Source: Agapanthus africanus
Lineage: Eukaryota; Streptophyta; Magnoliopsida; Asparagales; Amaryllidaceae
Length of the DNA: 64,000 bases
Assembly (NCBI GenBank): GCA_030015575.1
Contig: CM057338.1
Location: 310,003,827-310,067,826, forward strand
Direction of reading: 5' to 3'
The notes under the pieces: model-generated
What the model was told of the DNA's origin: nothing
Seen by the model: only the letters and a program-made list of their open reading frames with translations
Database searches by the model: none
Made by a program: the position numbers and the translations under genes
Part shown: one piece after another, positions 34,681 to 45,249 of the stretch
Position numbering within the stretch: the first letter of the stretch is position 1
Layout: the number at the start of each line of letters is the position of its first letter

Positions 34681-37167
34681 CTAAGGCCATGTACTGGCGT
34701 ATCGAAGACCTATCATCTCGATCAGCCGCTCGAACTGAGTCTGGGGCAAGGCCTTGGTGAATGGATCTGCAGTGTTATCTTCTGAAGCAACCCTCCGAAC
34801 CTCGATCTCCTGGCGATCCACGATCTCCCTGATCAGGTGATACCGCCTCAAGATGTGTCTGGATCTCTGATGGGACCTGGGTTCCTTCGCTAAAGCTATA
34901 GCCCCGTTGTTGTCGCAATACAGAGGTATTGGATCAACAATGGACGGAACCACCTGAAGTTCTTTCAAGAACTTCCTCATCCAGACAGCTTCTTTTGCGG
35001 CATCAGATGCAGCGATGTATTTCGCTTCCATCGTCGAGTCTGCAACGGTTTCCTGTTTGGAACTCTTCCAACACACCGCCCCTCCATTGACGGTAAAGAC
35101 AAAACCCGACATGGACTTGGAATCATTCTTGTCACTCTGGAAGCTGGAGTCAGCAAAGGCCTCGATCTGGAGGTCTTTTCCGCCATACACCAAGAACATC
35201 TCCTTAGTCCTTCTCAGGTACTTGAGAATGTTCTTTACCGCTATCCAGTGTTTCTCCCCAGGGTTTGACTGATACCGGCTTACCACACTCAGTGCATAAG
35301 CTACATCCGGTCTGGTACACAACATCGCATACATTATAGAGCCTACCGCAGAAGCGTAGGGTATAATAGACATGCGATCCCTCTCTAAATCAGTCTTGGG
35401 AGACATCTCTTTAGAGAGGGTGATCCCGTGACAAGCCGGTAGGTTACCGCGCTTGGAATCTTCCATACTGAATCTTTTCAGTATGGTGTCGATGTACCTG
35501 GACTGTGAAAGTCCTAATATCCTCTTGGATCTATCACGATGGATCCGGATCCCCAGGATGTATGAGGCATCACCCAGGTCTTTCATGGAGAACCTGTGTG
35601 ACAAGAACCCCTTGACAGATTGTAGCATAGGAATGTCATTTCCTATTAAGAGAATGTCATCCACGTATAAAATGAGGAATACTATAGTTCTCGCTATAAA
35701 TCTACTATAGATGCATGGTTCATCTGGATTTTTGATAAAGCCAAATTCCTTGACCGTCTCATCAAAACAGATGTTCCAACTCCGCGATGCCTGCTTTAGT
35801 CCATAAATGGACTTAAGCAACTTGTATACCTTTCCGCTGCTCCCACTCTGAATGAAACCCTCTGGTTGGTCCATATAGACACATTCCTCTAAATTTCCAT
35901 TTAGAAAAGCGGTCTTTACGTCCATCTGCCAGATCTCATAATCGTGGAAGGCAGCAATGGCAAGAAGGATCCGAATGGATTTCAGCATAGCCACTGGAGA
36001 AAAGGTTTCGTCATAGTCCAAGCCAGGTCTTTGACGGAAACCCTTTGCAACAAGTCTAGCTTTATAGATCTCAACCTGTCCATCTACACCAATCTTCCTT
36101 TTGAAGATCCACTTGCATCCTACGGGCTTTACCCCGTCTGGAGCAATGTCCAACGTCCATACTTTGTTGGTGTACATGGACTCCATTTCGGTCCGCATTG
36201 CATCCAGCCATTTTACTGAGTCGACGCTCTGAACGGCCTGCTGGAAGCTAGTAGGCTCATCATAATCTATGATGCAATCCTCTCTATCCCCGTCTATGAG
36301 AAAACCGTAGTATCTCTCGGGCGGATGAGACTGCCTACTACTCCTGCAGAGCGGTGTAGGAATGTCTTGTTCTTTTGAACCCTCTGGTTCCACTAAGCTT
36401 TCAGTAATAGCTCGTGGTTCTGGAATTTCTTCCAGTTCTACTGTGCTCCCACTTATCTGGGTTTCCAAAAACTCAGTTTCCAAGAAGTAGGCATGACGAG
36501 AAACAAGAACTTTTTCTTCCTCTTCGCAGTAGAAGAAATATCCCTTAGAGTTCTTTGGATATCCCACGAATTTACACTGTACTGAGCGTGCCTCGAGCTT
36601 GTCCGCATGCTGCTTTTTAACAAAATCTGGACATCCCCATGTCTTAATGTGCTTAAGATAGGGTCTCTTCCCACACCACATCTCATATGGTGTAGTAGGC
36701 ACAGTCTTAGTTGGAACTCGGTTCAAAAGGTATGCAGCTGATTCTAGTGCATACCCCCAGAATGATCGCGGTAACTCAGCGTTACTCATCATGGACCGTA
36801 CCATATCCAATAAGGTTCGGTTCCGTCTCTCCGATACACCGTTATGTTGCGGAGTGTATGGAGGAGTAAGCTGAGAGAGAATTCCGTTCTCTTTTAAATA
36901 GTCCAGGAACTCGGCACTCAAGTATTCTCCACCTCGATCCGATCTTAGAATCTTGATACTTTTGCCGGTTTGTTTTTCTACTTCATTCTTATATTCGTGG
37001 AACTTTCCAAAGGCTTCGGACTTATGTTTCATTAAGAAGACATAACCGTACCTTGAAAAGTCATCCGTAAAAGTAATGAAGTAAGAATAACCGCTTCGCG
37101 CATGTGTAGACATTGGACCGCACACGTCGCTGTGTACGAGTCCCAAGAGCTCGCTCGCTCTTACTCC
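34681..37167 (-). pseudogene. B pol, 3' part: integrase core, RT, RNase H
   Basis: An open frame of about 828 codons, downstream of the A insertion. From the break it reads RASELLGLVHSDVCGP (integrase first Asp), SDRGGEY and SERRNRT (remaining DDE residues), the RT with YVDD, and the RNase H region ending CDNNGAIALAKEP and the shared C terminus YASTWP, 14 bases before the LTR. The upstream codons that appear in the same frame before 37167 come from the LTR of A, not from B. Separated from its gag-protease by 10 kb, it cannot be expressed as a polyprotein. Confidence 0.9.
37163..37167. repeat. Target site duplication ACTCC of A (left copy)
   Basis: ACTCC here and at 47291-47295. Removing A and one copy restores the continuity of the B integrase region. 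Confidence 0.95.
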
Positions 37168-39208
37168 TGTTAGTGTATATGCCCTAGAGGCCATTACTGT
37201 ATCATACTAGCTTGTATATTACTTAATGGAAGCTTGGGATATTCACAGTTGTATATACAATCTTGCTCGAAATGGTAGTATGCTACTTGGTTTGTCTCTG
37301 CTTTAATATGTGCATGTGTTTCTTTTAGCATATTGCTGGTATACATATTAGTAGAGCCCTTAGGATCTTTGCTTGATTACCAGCGTTGTGATGGCGCTCG
37401 CACTCGTGGGAGCTGGGTAATCTATAAGCACATCCTTATACAGGTCCCTGGTCGTTGGACTATCGAGACAGGGCATCGATACTCCGGAGTAGACTAGCGT
37501 ATGCGCTTCTCATCCCAGTGTGGGAGACGGTCTGTCCCACAGCCGTTAGTACGTCGTACTTGGGATAGTATGCGGGTGATCGTTAGGTTACGAGTACACT
37601 GGACAGGACTCGTTGGGAACTGTTGGTTGGTAATATACCTATCGTCAGTTATCAGTTCCCAGGTGACATGAGTACAGGTTAGTCCGCTGACTTGACACTG
37701 TCACTTCGCCTCGAGTGTGTTCCCACTGCACTTTGATTACTACCCTACCACGGCTCAAAGGAGCTGTGCAAACAGGTAGTTTTTGGGTGCAGTCCCGAAG
37801 CACTTGGAGGCAGTGACGGTTAGACAGGATTCGTCTCTCCCGGTATTGGGGGTTGACATCGCGCTGTGTCTAGGAGAGCCATTACACGAGTAGTCCCTGG
37901 CCAGGGCAAGCGAGATATACTGGTAGGTTTCCAGTGTTATCTCAGGGTGTTCTGGGCTACACTCCGACACGACTTGTACCGCTATTAGGGGACTGACGTT
38001 CACCGCCCCCCTAGGCCCGCCATGCGATGTATCAGACGAACAGACCGGACTGTACGGAGACTGTCACATACAGGCTCAGTAGGAGTGCAGATGGGGTTCA
38101 CCTCGTCAGTCTTCTTATCGACATCTACCTGGGGACCGTTACGTACAGCTAGTGCCGCTTGCGGTCTGTGGTTAAACCCACTGCCAGCGTAGTGTCGAGT
38201 CTTTAGAGTCCCACACAGAGAGCTATTCGCCTTTAGGCAAAACGAGTAGAGGTCGCATGGTTTTGCGACAGGGTTCGTTCGCATCCGCGCACTTGTGCAC
38301 GTTTGCTGTCCGGACAGTTTATACTAGCGGGCTTTGGTTTAAGCCGGATCCTAGTATATGGTTTGAGATTGGTTTTTCTCATTGTGTTCGTGTTCCTCGG
38401 ATCACGAATGCGGGTGCGCATGCACAGTTGCTTGAGATTGGGGGAGAGGACCTTGTTTAGGGTTAATGACTATTGTCATTTTATTAACCCTATTGTTTTT
38501 GTGTGTATTATTGTTAATTAATAATTAGCTTAATTATTGTGCATGGTTGTTGTTGTTGACACTTTGACTTTGTTGACTTGTTGACCAAGTTGACAATTTG
38601 ACCATGATCATTTCATTTGGAAGATGCTCTTTGATTCTTGCAATTTGCATTAATAATGAAATGATAATGGTCACCTCTTGATTAAACCATGACAATTTTC
38701 TTGCTAATTGATTAATTAAAATAACTCACACATATTAGTGAGAATGGCTCACTATTATTCTCATTCTCTCATTTCTTTTCTCTCTCTTGCTCATCCTCTC
38801 CCTCAAGCTCTCTCCCTCTCATGTGTTGAGAAACAAAAAGCTTGAGAAAAACCCTCTCTTGATCTTCTCTACTCACTTCTAGGGTTCAAGTCTTAGCATT
38901 TCTTGCACTCTAGTTACTCCTAGCTTGGAGTTGAAGCTAAAGGTGGTGGCTTTCGGGTGGATCCTTCTTTGACGGGAGAAGACAAGCAAGGTGATCCTTT
39001 TCTACCATACCTAGGAGCAAGGAGAGAAGGACTAAAGACCAAAGGTATAACCTTTCTTCACTTAGCTACTTTGTAGTTAGGGTTAGCTAGTTTATGTTTA
39101 GCAAAGATCCTCACAAGCTTAGTCCATGTTGCCTAAGTCATAAAAATCCGTTTTTTATTATGTTTTCCGCCTCCCCGTAAGCACCGGGGTGGGCAACACG
39201 GACTTACA
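37168..39208 (+). repeat. A 5' LTR
   Basis: 2041 bp, ending GACTTACA directly before the primer site. It contains an inverted repeat GTCGCATGGTTTTGCGAC, a TTGAC cluster (38556-38602) and a CT-rich stretch (about 38757-38820). The small ORFs inside are identical in the 3' copy and are not genes. Confidence 0.96.
38556..38602 (+). promoter_or_regulatory. TTGAC (W-box core) cluster in A LTR
   Basis: Six TTGAC cores in 47 bp, four followed by C or T as in the WRKY W-box. It is repeated in the 3' LTR at 46638-46684. The transcription start of this LTR is unknown, so whether it lies upstream is undetermined. Confidence 0.55.
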
Positions 39209-39209
39209 G

Positions 39210-39222
39210 TGGTATCAGAGCC
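39210..39222 (+). other. A primer binding site (tRNA-iMet type)
   Basis: TGGTATCAGAGCC, one base after the LTR end, complementary to initiator tRNA-Met. Confidence 0.96.
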
Positions 39223-39417
39223 TAACTAAACCTAAACTAGTTAAGTAGTTAAGTGTAACGAAGTTCGGAACCGGAAAAATCACAAAACCAAACTTTAACA
39301 AAATCCAAGTTTCTGTTAAAATTTTTCCTGCTCAAAATGAAAAACTGTACACATGTAAAATCGTCTCAGGGTTTTGTGAATACACCCAAGAAAAACGATA
39401 CCCTAATTCCCTCAAGT

Positions 39418-39467
39418 CGCCGCGCTTCCGCCGCATGAAGTAGGTATATGCGGCGGAACCGCCGCGG
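39418..39467 (+). repeat. GC-rich leader hairpin of A
   Basis: Arms 39418-39436 and 39448-39467 are imperfect inverted repeats (core CTTCCGCCGCAT against ATGCGGCGGAACC) with an 11-base loop. It begins 208 nt after the primer site start. Confidence 0.82.
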
Positions 39468-40580
39468 ATTGTGGTTATCGGCGCATCGTTTTTCGTGCAG
39501 AGTGTGTTGTTGTTGGTTTTGGGATTTTTAGTATATATTATATGTACCCAGATTCTACAGAAAAGAAATTTCTTTTTGGGGTCCTATAATTCCGTATTTT
39601 TCCGAACTTCACTACACTTTAACTATATCGGTTATATCTGTGATGCTTGTATGTATTGAACGTCGGCTAATCGCTATAAGTCGATTAGTCGGGGTTATAC
39701 ATCTCTGTGATCTGTGATTGTTGGTTTGTGGATATGAATGGATTGGATTGTCGCGGGTGAATAGCCGGGTTGGATGTGAGATGAGCGTTATTTTTCTTTC
39801 ATTCATTTGTAACATGTAAATTGATGTAATAATATTCTTTGTATGGCCGCACAACCGGGTCGGGGTTGTAGCCGTCATTGTATAATTCTTTTTACTGTTC
39901 TTGCTCCTAGGATAGACCCATGGAGGGGGTGCACAAACTACCGGGTATCTCGAAGTGCCGAGTGGCCTACTCACGGTGGTGAGGGAGGTTGCTTCGCTTC
40001 GGGTGCTTGGCGGGTAGTTTGCCGCACCCGTAGGGGTCTTGGGTGGGGTATTGGCTATTCACCGCGACCGTGTAATCCGCTTTGCGTTGCAGGCTCGAAC
40101 GCATTGCGGATTCCTAGTATATCCAATGTATTCATCTGTGATCTGTAATGTCTATCATTGCTATATATTTATATATAATAACTATTTAGGCGTTGCTTAT
40201 GTTTTACAGCCGCGCTAGCCCAGCCCCCGCTCTGTCGTTAGTTAAGTAACCTAACGGGTGATGACGGGGCCCCGTGGCGAATGCGAATGGCATAAGCGTA
40301 CGTCATATTTTGGTTGTTTTCTGCAATGGTAGGATTAAATGATGGGACGCATTAAAAGAACTAATGCAAGAAATAAACCAAGTAAAAGTCGATTGGAACA
40401 CTTTGAAAACCACTCGGTTCTTTTCAAAACTAAAACTTTTAAACGCGGAGCTTGAACCACTCCTTTTAAAAGCTATCTCGTTCCATCGATTATATCAAGT
40501 TCACTACGTTCACGGTTTCGCCAAAACCATCCGTAGCCCTCCGTCATTCCACATGAATGGTCAAAAGTATTCAAGCTATG

Positions 40581-40778
40581 TATTTTGGCCAAAGTCAAGG
40601 CATAGTGATTGGTAGCGTTTGGGTATTCATGTGCAGCATAGATAGATGCGTTGGTTTGGGACAGTCGTGCTGCCATTTTGGCCAAAGCCAAGGGTAGGTA
40701 CGGGTGGGTCCAAATTAACCAGGAGAATGACGGGTAGAACTTGACATGTGACTTATGATATTTTGGCCAAAGTCAAGG
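40581..40778 (+). repeat. Triple interspersed leader repeat of A
   Basis: TATTTTGGCCAAAGTCAAGG at 40581-40600 and 40759-40778, and a two-base variant at 40674-40693. Spacings are 93 and 85 bp. Confidence 0.9.
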
Positions 40779-41284
40779 TCATAAGAGCATGGGGCAAAAA
40801 TCCACATCGGGAGTTTCATAAGTACTGAAACTTGCTAGATTTGCATACCATTTGGAGTGTGATGATTCTGGTAGGATTCCTTCGGTTTTATCACGCGATG
40901 ATATTTGGATCCCGATCCTACTGTGAGTATATGCTACTCCTCGGGAAAACTCTCACTTAACGATCAATGCTATAAACCTAGTAGGTGCCTAGAAAGGTGT
41001 TAGCGGGGCTACGCCCACAGGGAAAAGAGGTTACTTAATTAAGGAACTTCGCGAAAGCGTTGGAAAACCTCCCTCGAAGTACCGACACTGGCCTGGCTGA
41101 ACGGTTAAGCAAGTATTGTACGGTGAGAATGATCCCGGCTAATCCTTTTCTTTATGGTTTGAGAAGGGATTCGAGAGACAGTGGGAGCCATCCAGTTTAG
41201 ACAAATTAAAAACCACTCTAAACTTGCAAGAGCATCATGCTAAAGTGTTTCTTTTCTCTCTCCTAATTGCAGCGACCATTCAAG

Positions 41285-44200
41285 ATGACCGGACTTAAGT
41301 TACTATTAGATAAAAACATATTGACAGGGCCAAACTACAAAGATTGGCTCAGGAATGTCAAGATGGCTATCACTTATGACAAGCTGGGGTATATACTTAC
41401 CACCAAAGCTCCCCCCGTCCCAGGTCCCACCTCCAGCGTCGCGGATGTAGAAATCCGTAAGACATGGGAGATAGATTGCGCGAGGGCCAAATGCCTCGTA
41501 TTAGCCTCGATGGACAATGACCATCAGAGGAGGCACGAGAATATGGACCTAGAGTCCATATTTCTCCATACAAAAGAACTGTATGGAGAGCAGTCTCGTA
41601 TCGCAAGATACGAAGTGTCGAAGAAGCTCTTTTCGGCAAGGTTGGCCGTCGGATCATCGGTAGCGGACCACGTGCTTAAGATGATCGGCTACATAGAGGA
41701 GCTCGCGGACCTTGGGACCACGTTGGAGAATGAACTCTATACCGATTTGATTCTCCAGTCCCTTCCTTCCACTTACGCCCAGTTCATTCTCAACTTCAAC
41801 ATGCAAGGAAAGGAGGTTGAACTTGCCGAACTTCTGAACATGTTGAGGACTGCTGAGGGCACCCTACAGAAGGGTAGGGAGACATCCACTTTGTTTGTAG
41901 GAGGATCTTCCTCTTCTAGGTCCAGGGCGAAAGCCAAGGGCAAGAAGAAGAAAGCCCCCGCCAAACCAAGAGGCGGTGTCGGTAAAGTGGATACGAAGGG
42001 AAAGGGTAAAGCAACAAAGGTAGCGGGGAAGCTGGTGGGGAAGGAAGAATGCTTCTATTGTCACAAAAGTGGCCACTGGAAACAAGATTGCAAGGCTTGG
42101 AAAGCCAGAACACAGGATTTGAAGCGAGTTGCAGCTTCAGCTTCAGGTGTGTATGTTATTGAAAATTGTCTATCAATAAACTCTACATCCTGGGTATTGG
42201 ATACCGGATCAGGATCTCATATCTGTAATTCTTTGCAGGCGTTGAGAAAGCGTAGAGTTTTGAAGGCAGGTGACATGACCCTCAGAGTTGCGAACGGTGC
42301 TAGCATGGATGCTGAGGCCGTGGGGGACTATCACCTGGGATTATCAGATGGACACTTTTTGGTTTTGCGTAGTTGTTATTATGTACCAAATGCAACCTGT
42401 AATATCATTTCTGTATCTTTATTATCTAAAGAAGGTTATGAATTTGCATTTGTAAGTAATGTAGTGAACATTCACCTTAATCAAGTGTTGATTGGGTCAG
42501 GTACATTGAACAACGGTATTTACGTTTTAAACCAACCACAGGTTTTCAATATCCAGAATACACACAAAAGAAAGTCTCCAGAAATTAATAAAACTTTCTT
42601 ATGGCATTGTAGACTGGGTCACATCAACGAGAGAAGATTGACTAAGTTACATACTGAAGGATATTTAGATTCGTTCGAATATCAATCGTATGCAACTTGT
42701 CAATCCTGTCTCAAAGGAAAGATGACAAAGGCTCCGTTTTCTGGACACGGAGAAAGAGCGAGCGAGCTCTTGGGACTCGTACACAGCGACGTGTGCGGTC
42801 CAATGTCTACACATGCGCGAAGCGGTTTTTCTTACTTCATAACTTTTACGGATGATTTTTCAAGGTACGGTTATGTCTTCTTAATGAAACATAAATCCGA
42901 GGCTTTTGAAAAATTCCAGGAATATAAGAGTGAAGTAGAAAAACAGACCGGCAAAAGTATCAAGATCCTAAGATCGGATCGAGGAGGAGAATACTTAAGT
43001 GCCGAATTCCTGAATTACTTAAAAGAGAATGGAATTCTCTCTCAGCTTACTCCTCCATACACTCCGCAACATAACGGTGTATCGGAGAGACGGAACCGAA
43101 CCCTATTGGATATGGTACGGTCCATGATGAGTAACGCTGAGTTACCGCGATCGTTCTGGGGGTATGCGCTAGAAACAGCTGCATATCTGTTGAACCGTGT
43201 TCCCACTAAGACTGTGCCTACCACACCATATGAGTTATGGAGTGGGAAGAAACCCTGTCTTAATCACATTAAGACATGGGGATGTCCAGCTTTTGTAAAA
43301 AAGCAGCATGCGGACAAGCTCGAGGCACGCTCAGTACAGTGCAAGTTTGTGGGATATCCAAAGAACTCCAAGGGATATTACTTCTATTACGAAGAGGAAC
43401 AAAAAGTCCTTGTTTCTCGCCATGCCCACTTTCTAGAACATCAGTTCATAGAAAAAGAATTAAGTGGGAGCGCAATAGAACTGGAAGAAACTCCAGAACC
43501 ACAAACTATTACTGAAAGTTTAGTGGAACCAGAAGGTTCAAAAGAACAGGACATTCCTACGCCGCTCCGCAGGAGTAGTAGGCAGTCTCATCCGCCCGAG
43601 AGGTACTACGGTTTCCTCATTGACGGGGATAGAGAGGACTGCATCCTAGATTGTGATGAGCCTACTAGCTTCCAGCAAGCCATTCAGAGCGTCGACTCGG
43701 TAAAATGGCTGGATGCAATGCGGACCGAGATGGAGTCCATGTACACCAACAAAGTATGGACGTTGGACATTGCTCCAGACGGGGTAAAACCCGTAGGATG
43801 CAAGTGGATCTTCAAAAGGAAGATTGGTGTAGATGGACAGGTTGAGACCTATAAAGCTAGACTGGTAGCAAAGGGTTTTCGTCAGCGACCTGGTTTGGAC
43901 TATGACGAAACCTTTTCTCCAGTAGCTATGCTGAAATCCATTCGGATCCTTCTTGCCATCGCTGCTTTCCACGATTATGAGATTTGGCAGATGGACGTAA
44001 AGACAGCTTTTCTAAATGGTCATTTAGAGGAGTGTGTCTATATGGACCAGCCAGAGGGTTTCATTCAGGGTGGGAGCAGCGGAAAGGTGTGCAAGTTGCT
44101 CAAGTCCATTTATGGACTCAAGCAGGCATCGCGGAGTTGGAACATCTGTTTTGATGAGACGGTCAAGGAATTTGGCTTTATCAAAAATCCAGATGAACCA

Positions 44201-45235
44201 TGCATCTATTGTAGATTTGTAGCGAGAACTGTAGTATTCCTCGTTTTATACGTGGATGACATTCTCTTAATAGGAAATGACATTCCTATGCTACAATCTG
44301 TCAAGGGGTTCTTGTCACACAGGTTCTCCATGAAAGACCTGGGTGATGCCTCCTACATTCTGGGTATCCGGATCTACCGTGACAGATCCAAGAGGATATT
44401 AGGACTCTCGCAGTCCAGGTACATCGACACCATACTGAAGAGATTCAGTATGGAAGATTCCAAGCGCGGTAATCTACCGGCTTGTCACGGGATCACCCTC
44501 TCCAAAGAGATGTCTCCCAAGACTGATTTGGAAAGGGATCGCATGTCCATTATACCCTACGCTTCTGCGGTAGGCTCTATAATGTATGCGATGTTGTGTA
44601 CCAGACCGGATGTGGCTTATGCACTGAGTGTGGTAAGCAGGTATCAGTCAAACCCAGGGGAGAAACATTGGATAGCAGTAAAGAACATTCTCAAGTACCT
44701 GAGAAGGACTAAGGAGATGTTCTTGGTGTATGGCGGAAAAGACCTGCAGGTTGAGGCCTTTGCTGACTCCAGCTTCCAGAGTGACAAGGATGATTCCAAG
44801 TCCATGTCGGGTTTTGTCTTTACCCTCAATGGAGGGGCGGTGTGTTGGAAGAGCTCCAAACAGGAAACCGTTGCTGACTCGACTATGGAAGCGGAATACA
44901 TCGCTGCATCTGATGCCGCAAAAGAAGCTGTCTGGATGAGGAAGTTCTTGAAAGAACTTCAGGTGGTTCCGTCCATTGTTGACCCAATACCTCTGTATTG
45001 CGACAACAACGGGGCTATAGCTTTAGCGAAGGAACCCAGGTCCCATCAGAAATCCAGACACATCTTAAGGCGGTATCACCTGATCAGGGAGATCGTGGAT
45101 CGCCAGGAGATCGAGGTCCGGAGAGTTGCATCAGAGGATAACACAGCAGATCCATTCACCAAGGCCTTGCCCCAGACTCAGTTCGAGCGGCTGATCGAGA
45201 TGATAGGTCTTCGATACGCCAGTACATGGCCTTAG
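41285..45235 (+). CDS. A Gag-Pol polyprotein (Ty1/copia, Angela-like)
   Basis: 1316 codons in one frame from ATG at 41285 (an in-frame TTG at 41267 is not needed). It supplies all functions for retrotransposition. Order: Gag capsid-type domain (about residues 5-200), a basic K/R-rich stretch, CCHC zinc knuckle CFYCHKSGHWKQDC (256-269), aspartic protease DTGSGS (D306), zinc-binding pre-integrase HCRLGH (from 441), integrase core with D502, D565 and E601 (35 residues between the last two, the D,D35E arrangement), reverse transcriptase with YVDD (989-992), RNase H with CDNNGAIALAKEP (from 1239), and the C terminus 14 bases before the LTR. The pol order protease-integrase-RT-RNase H is that of Ty1/copia. 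No stop or shift was seen. Single-frame copia polyproteins need another means to make excess Gag; none is evident beyond the possible splice signals. Confidence 0.96.
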   Translation: MTGLKLLLDKNILTGPNYKDWLRNVKMAITYDKLGYILTTKAPPVPGPTSSVADVEIRKTWEIDCARAKCLVLASMDNDHQRRHENMDLESIFLHTKELYGEQSRIARYEVSKKLFSARLAVGSSVADHVLKMIGYIEELADLGTTLENELYTDLILQSLPSTYAQFILNFNMQGKEVELAELLNMLRTAEGTLQKGRETSTLFVGGSSSSRSRAKAKGKKKKAPAKPRGGVGKVDTKGKGKATKVAGKLVGKEECFYCHKSGHWKQDCKAWKARTQDLKRVAASASGVYVIENCLSINSTSWVLDTGSGSHICNSLQALRKRRVLKAGDMTLRVANGASMDAEAVGDYHLGLSDGHFLVLRSCYYVPNATCNIISVSLLSKEGYEFAFVSNVVNIHLNQVLIGSGTLNNGIYVLNQPQVFNIQNTHKRKSPEINKTFLWHCRLGHINERRLTKLHTEGYLDSFEYQSYATCQSCLKGKMTKAPFSGHGERASELLGLVHSDVCGPMSTHARSGFSYFITFTDDFSRYGYVFLMKHKSEAFEKFQEYKSEVEKQTGKSIKILRSDRGGEYLSAEFLNYLKENGILSQLTPPYTPQHNGVSERRNRTLLDMVRSMMSNAELPRSFWGYALETAAYLLNRVPTKTVPTTPYELWSGKKPCLNHIKTWGCPAFVKKQHADKLEARSVQCKFVGYPKNSKGYYFYYEEEQKVLVSRHAHFLEHQFIEKELSGSAIELEETPEPQTITESLVEPEGSKEQDIPTPLRRSSRQSHPPERYYGFLIDGDREDCILDCDEPTSFQQAIQSVDSVKWLDAMRTEMESMYTNKVWTLDIAPDGVKPVGCKWIFKRKIGVDGQVETYKARLVAKGFRQRPGLDYDETFSPVAMLKSIRILLAIAAFHDYEIWQMDVKTAFLNGHLEECVYMDQPEGFIQGGSSGKVCKLLKSIYGLKQASRSWNICFDETVKEFGFIKNPDEPCIYCRFVARTVVFLVLYVDDILLIGNDIPMLQSVKGFLSHRFSMKDLGDASYILGIRIYRDRSKRILGLSQSRYIDTILKRFSMEDSKRGNLPACHGITLSKEMSPKTDLERDRMSIIPYASAVGSIMYAMLCTRPDVAYALSVVSRYQSNPGEKHWIAVKNILKYLRRTKEMFLVYGGKDLQVEAFADSSFQSDKDDSKSMSGFVFTLNGGAVCWKSSKQETVADSTMEAEYIAASDAAKEAVWMRKFLKELQVVPSIVDPIPLYCDNNGAIALAKEPRSHQKSRHILRRYHLIREIVDRQEIEVRRVASEDNTADPFTKALPQTQFERLIEMIGLRYASTWP

Positions 45236-45249
45236 TGCAAGTGGGAGAT
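45236..45249 (+). other. A polypurine tract
   Basis: TGCAAGTGGGAGAT between the gag-pol stop codon and the 3' LTR. The same GTGGGAG box precedes the 3' LTRs of B, C and F; it should prime plus-strand DNA synthesis. Confidence 0.85.

Larger units (their letters stand above)
39223..41284 (+). other. A untranslated leader
   Basis: About 2.06 kb between primer site and gag ATG with no supported coding sequence. It includes the GC hairpin (39418-39467), a GC-rich block shared with B and F (about 40205-40275), the triple repeat (40581-40778), AAGTACCGACACTGGCC (about 41077-41093), a GTGGGAG box (41181-41187) and a pyrimidine-rich tract ending TAATTGCAG at 41272 that looks like a splice acceptor, 12 bases before the ATG. 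A long leader of about this size is known for BARE-1. Confidence 0.75.

Noticed and set aside
37168-37194. First codons of the long minus-strand frame ending at 34681.
   Set aside because: They are encoded by the LTR of A inserted into B, not by the B polyprotein.
37755-38521. Several 60-95-codon frames identical at 45837-46603.
   Set aside because: They are the two LTR copies of A; the frames are not conserved in the LTRs of B, C or F.
40581-40778. Regularly spaced short repeats as a CRISPR-like array.
   Set aside because: Only three imperfect copies with 65-73 bp between them, in a plant retrotransposon leader, and homologous in five elements.
41267-41284. Extension of the A polyprotein upstream to a TTG start.
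   Set aside because: It falls in the pyrimidine-rich acceptor-like tract; the ATG at 41285 aligns with the B gag start and needs no unusual initiation.
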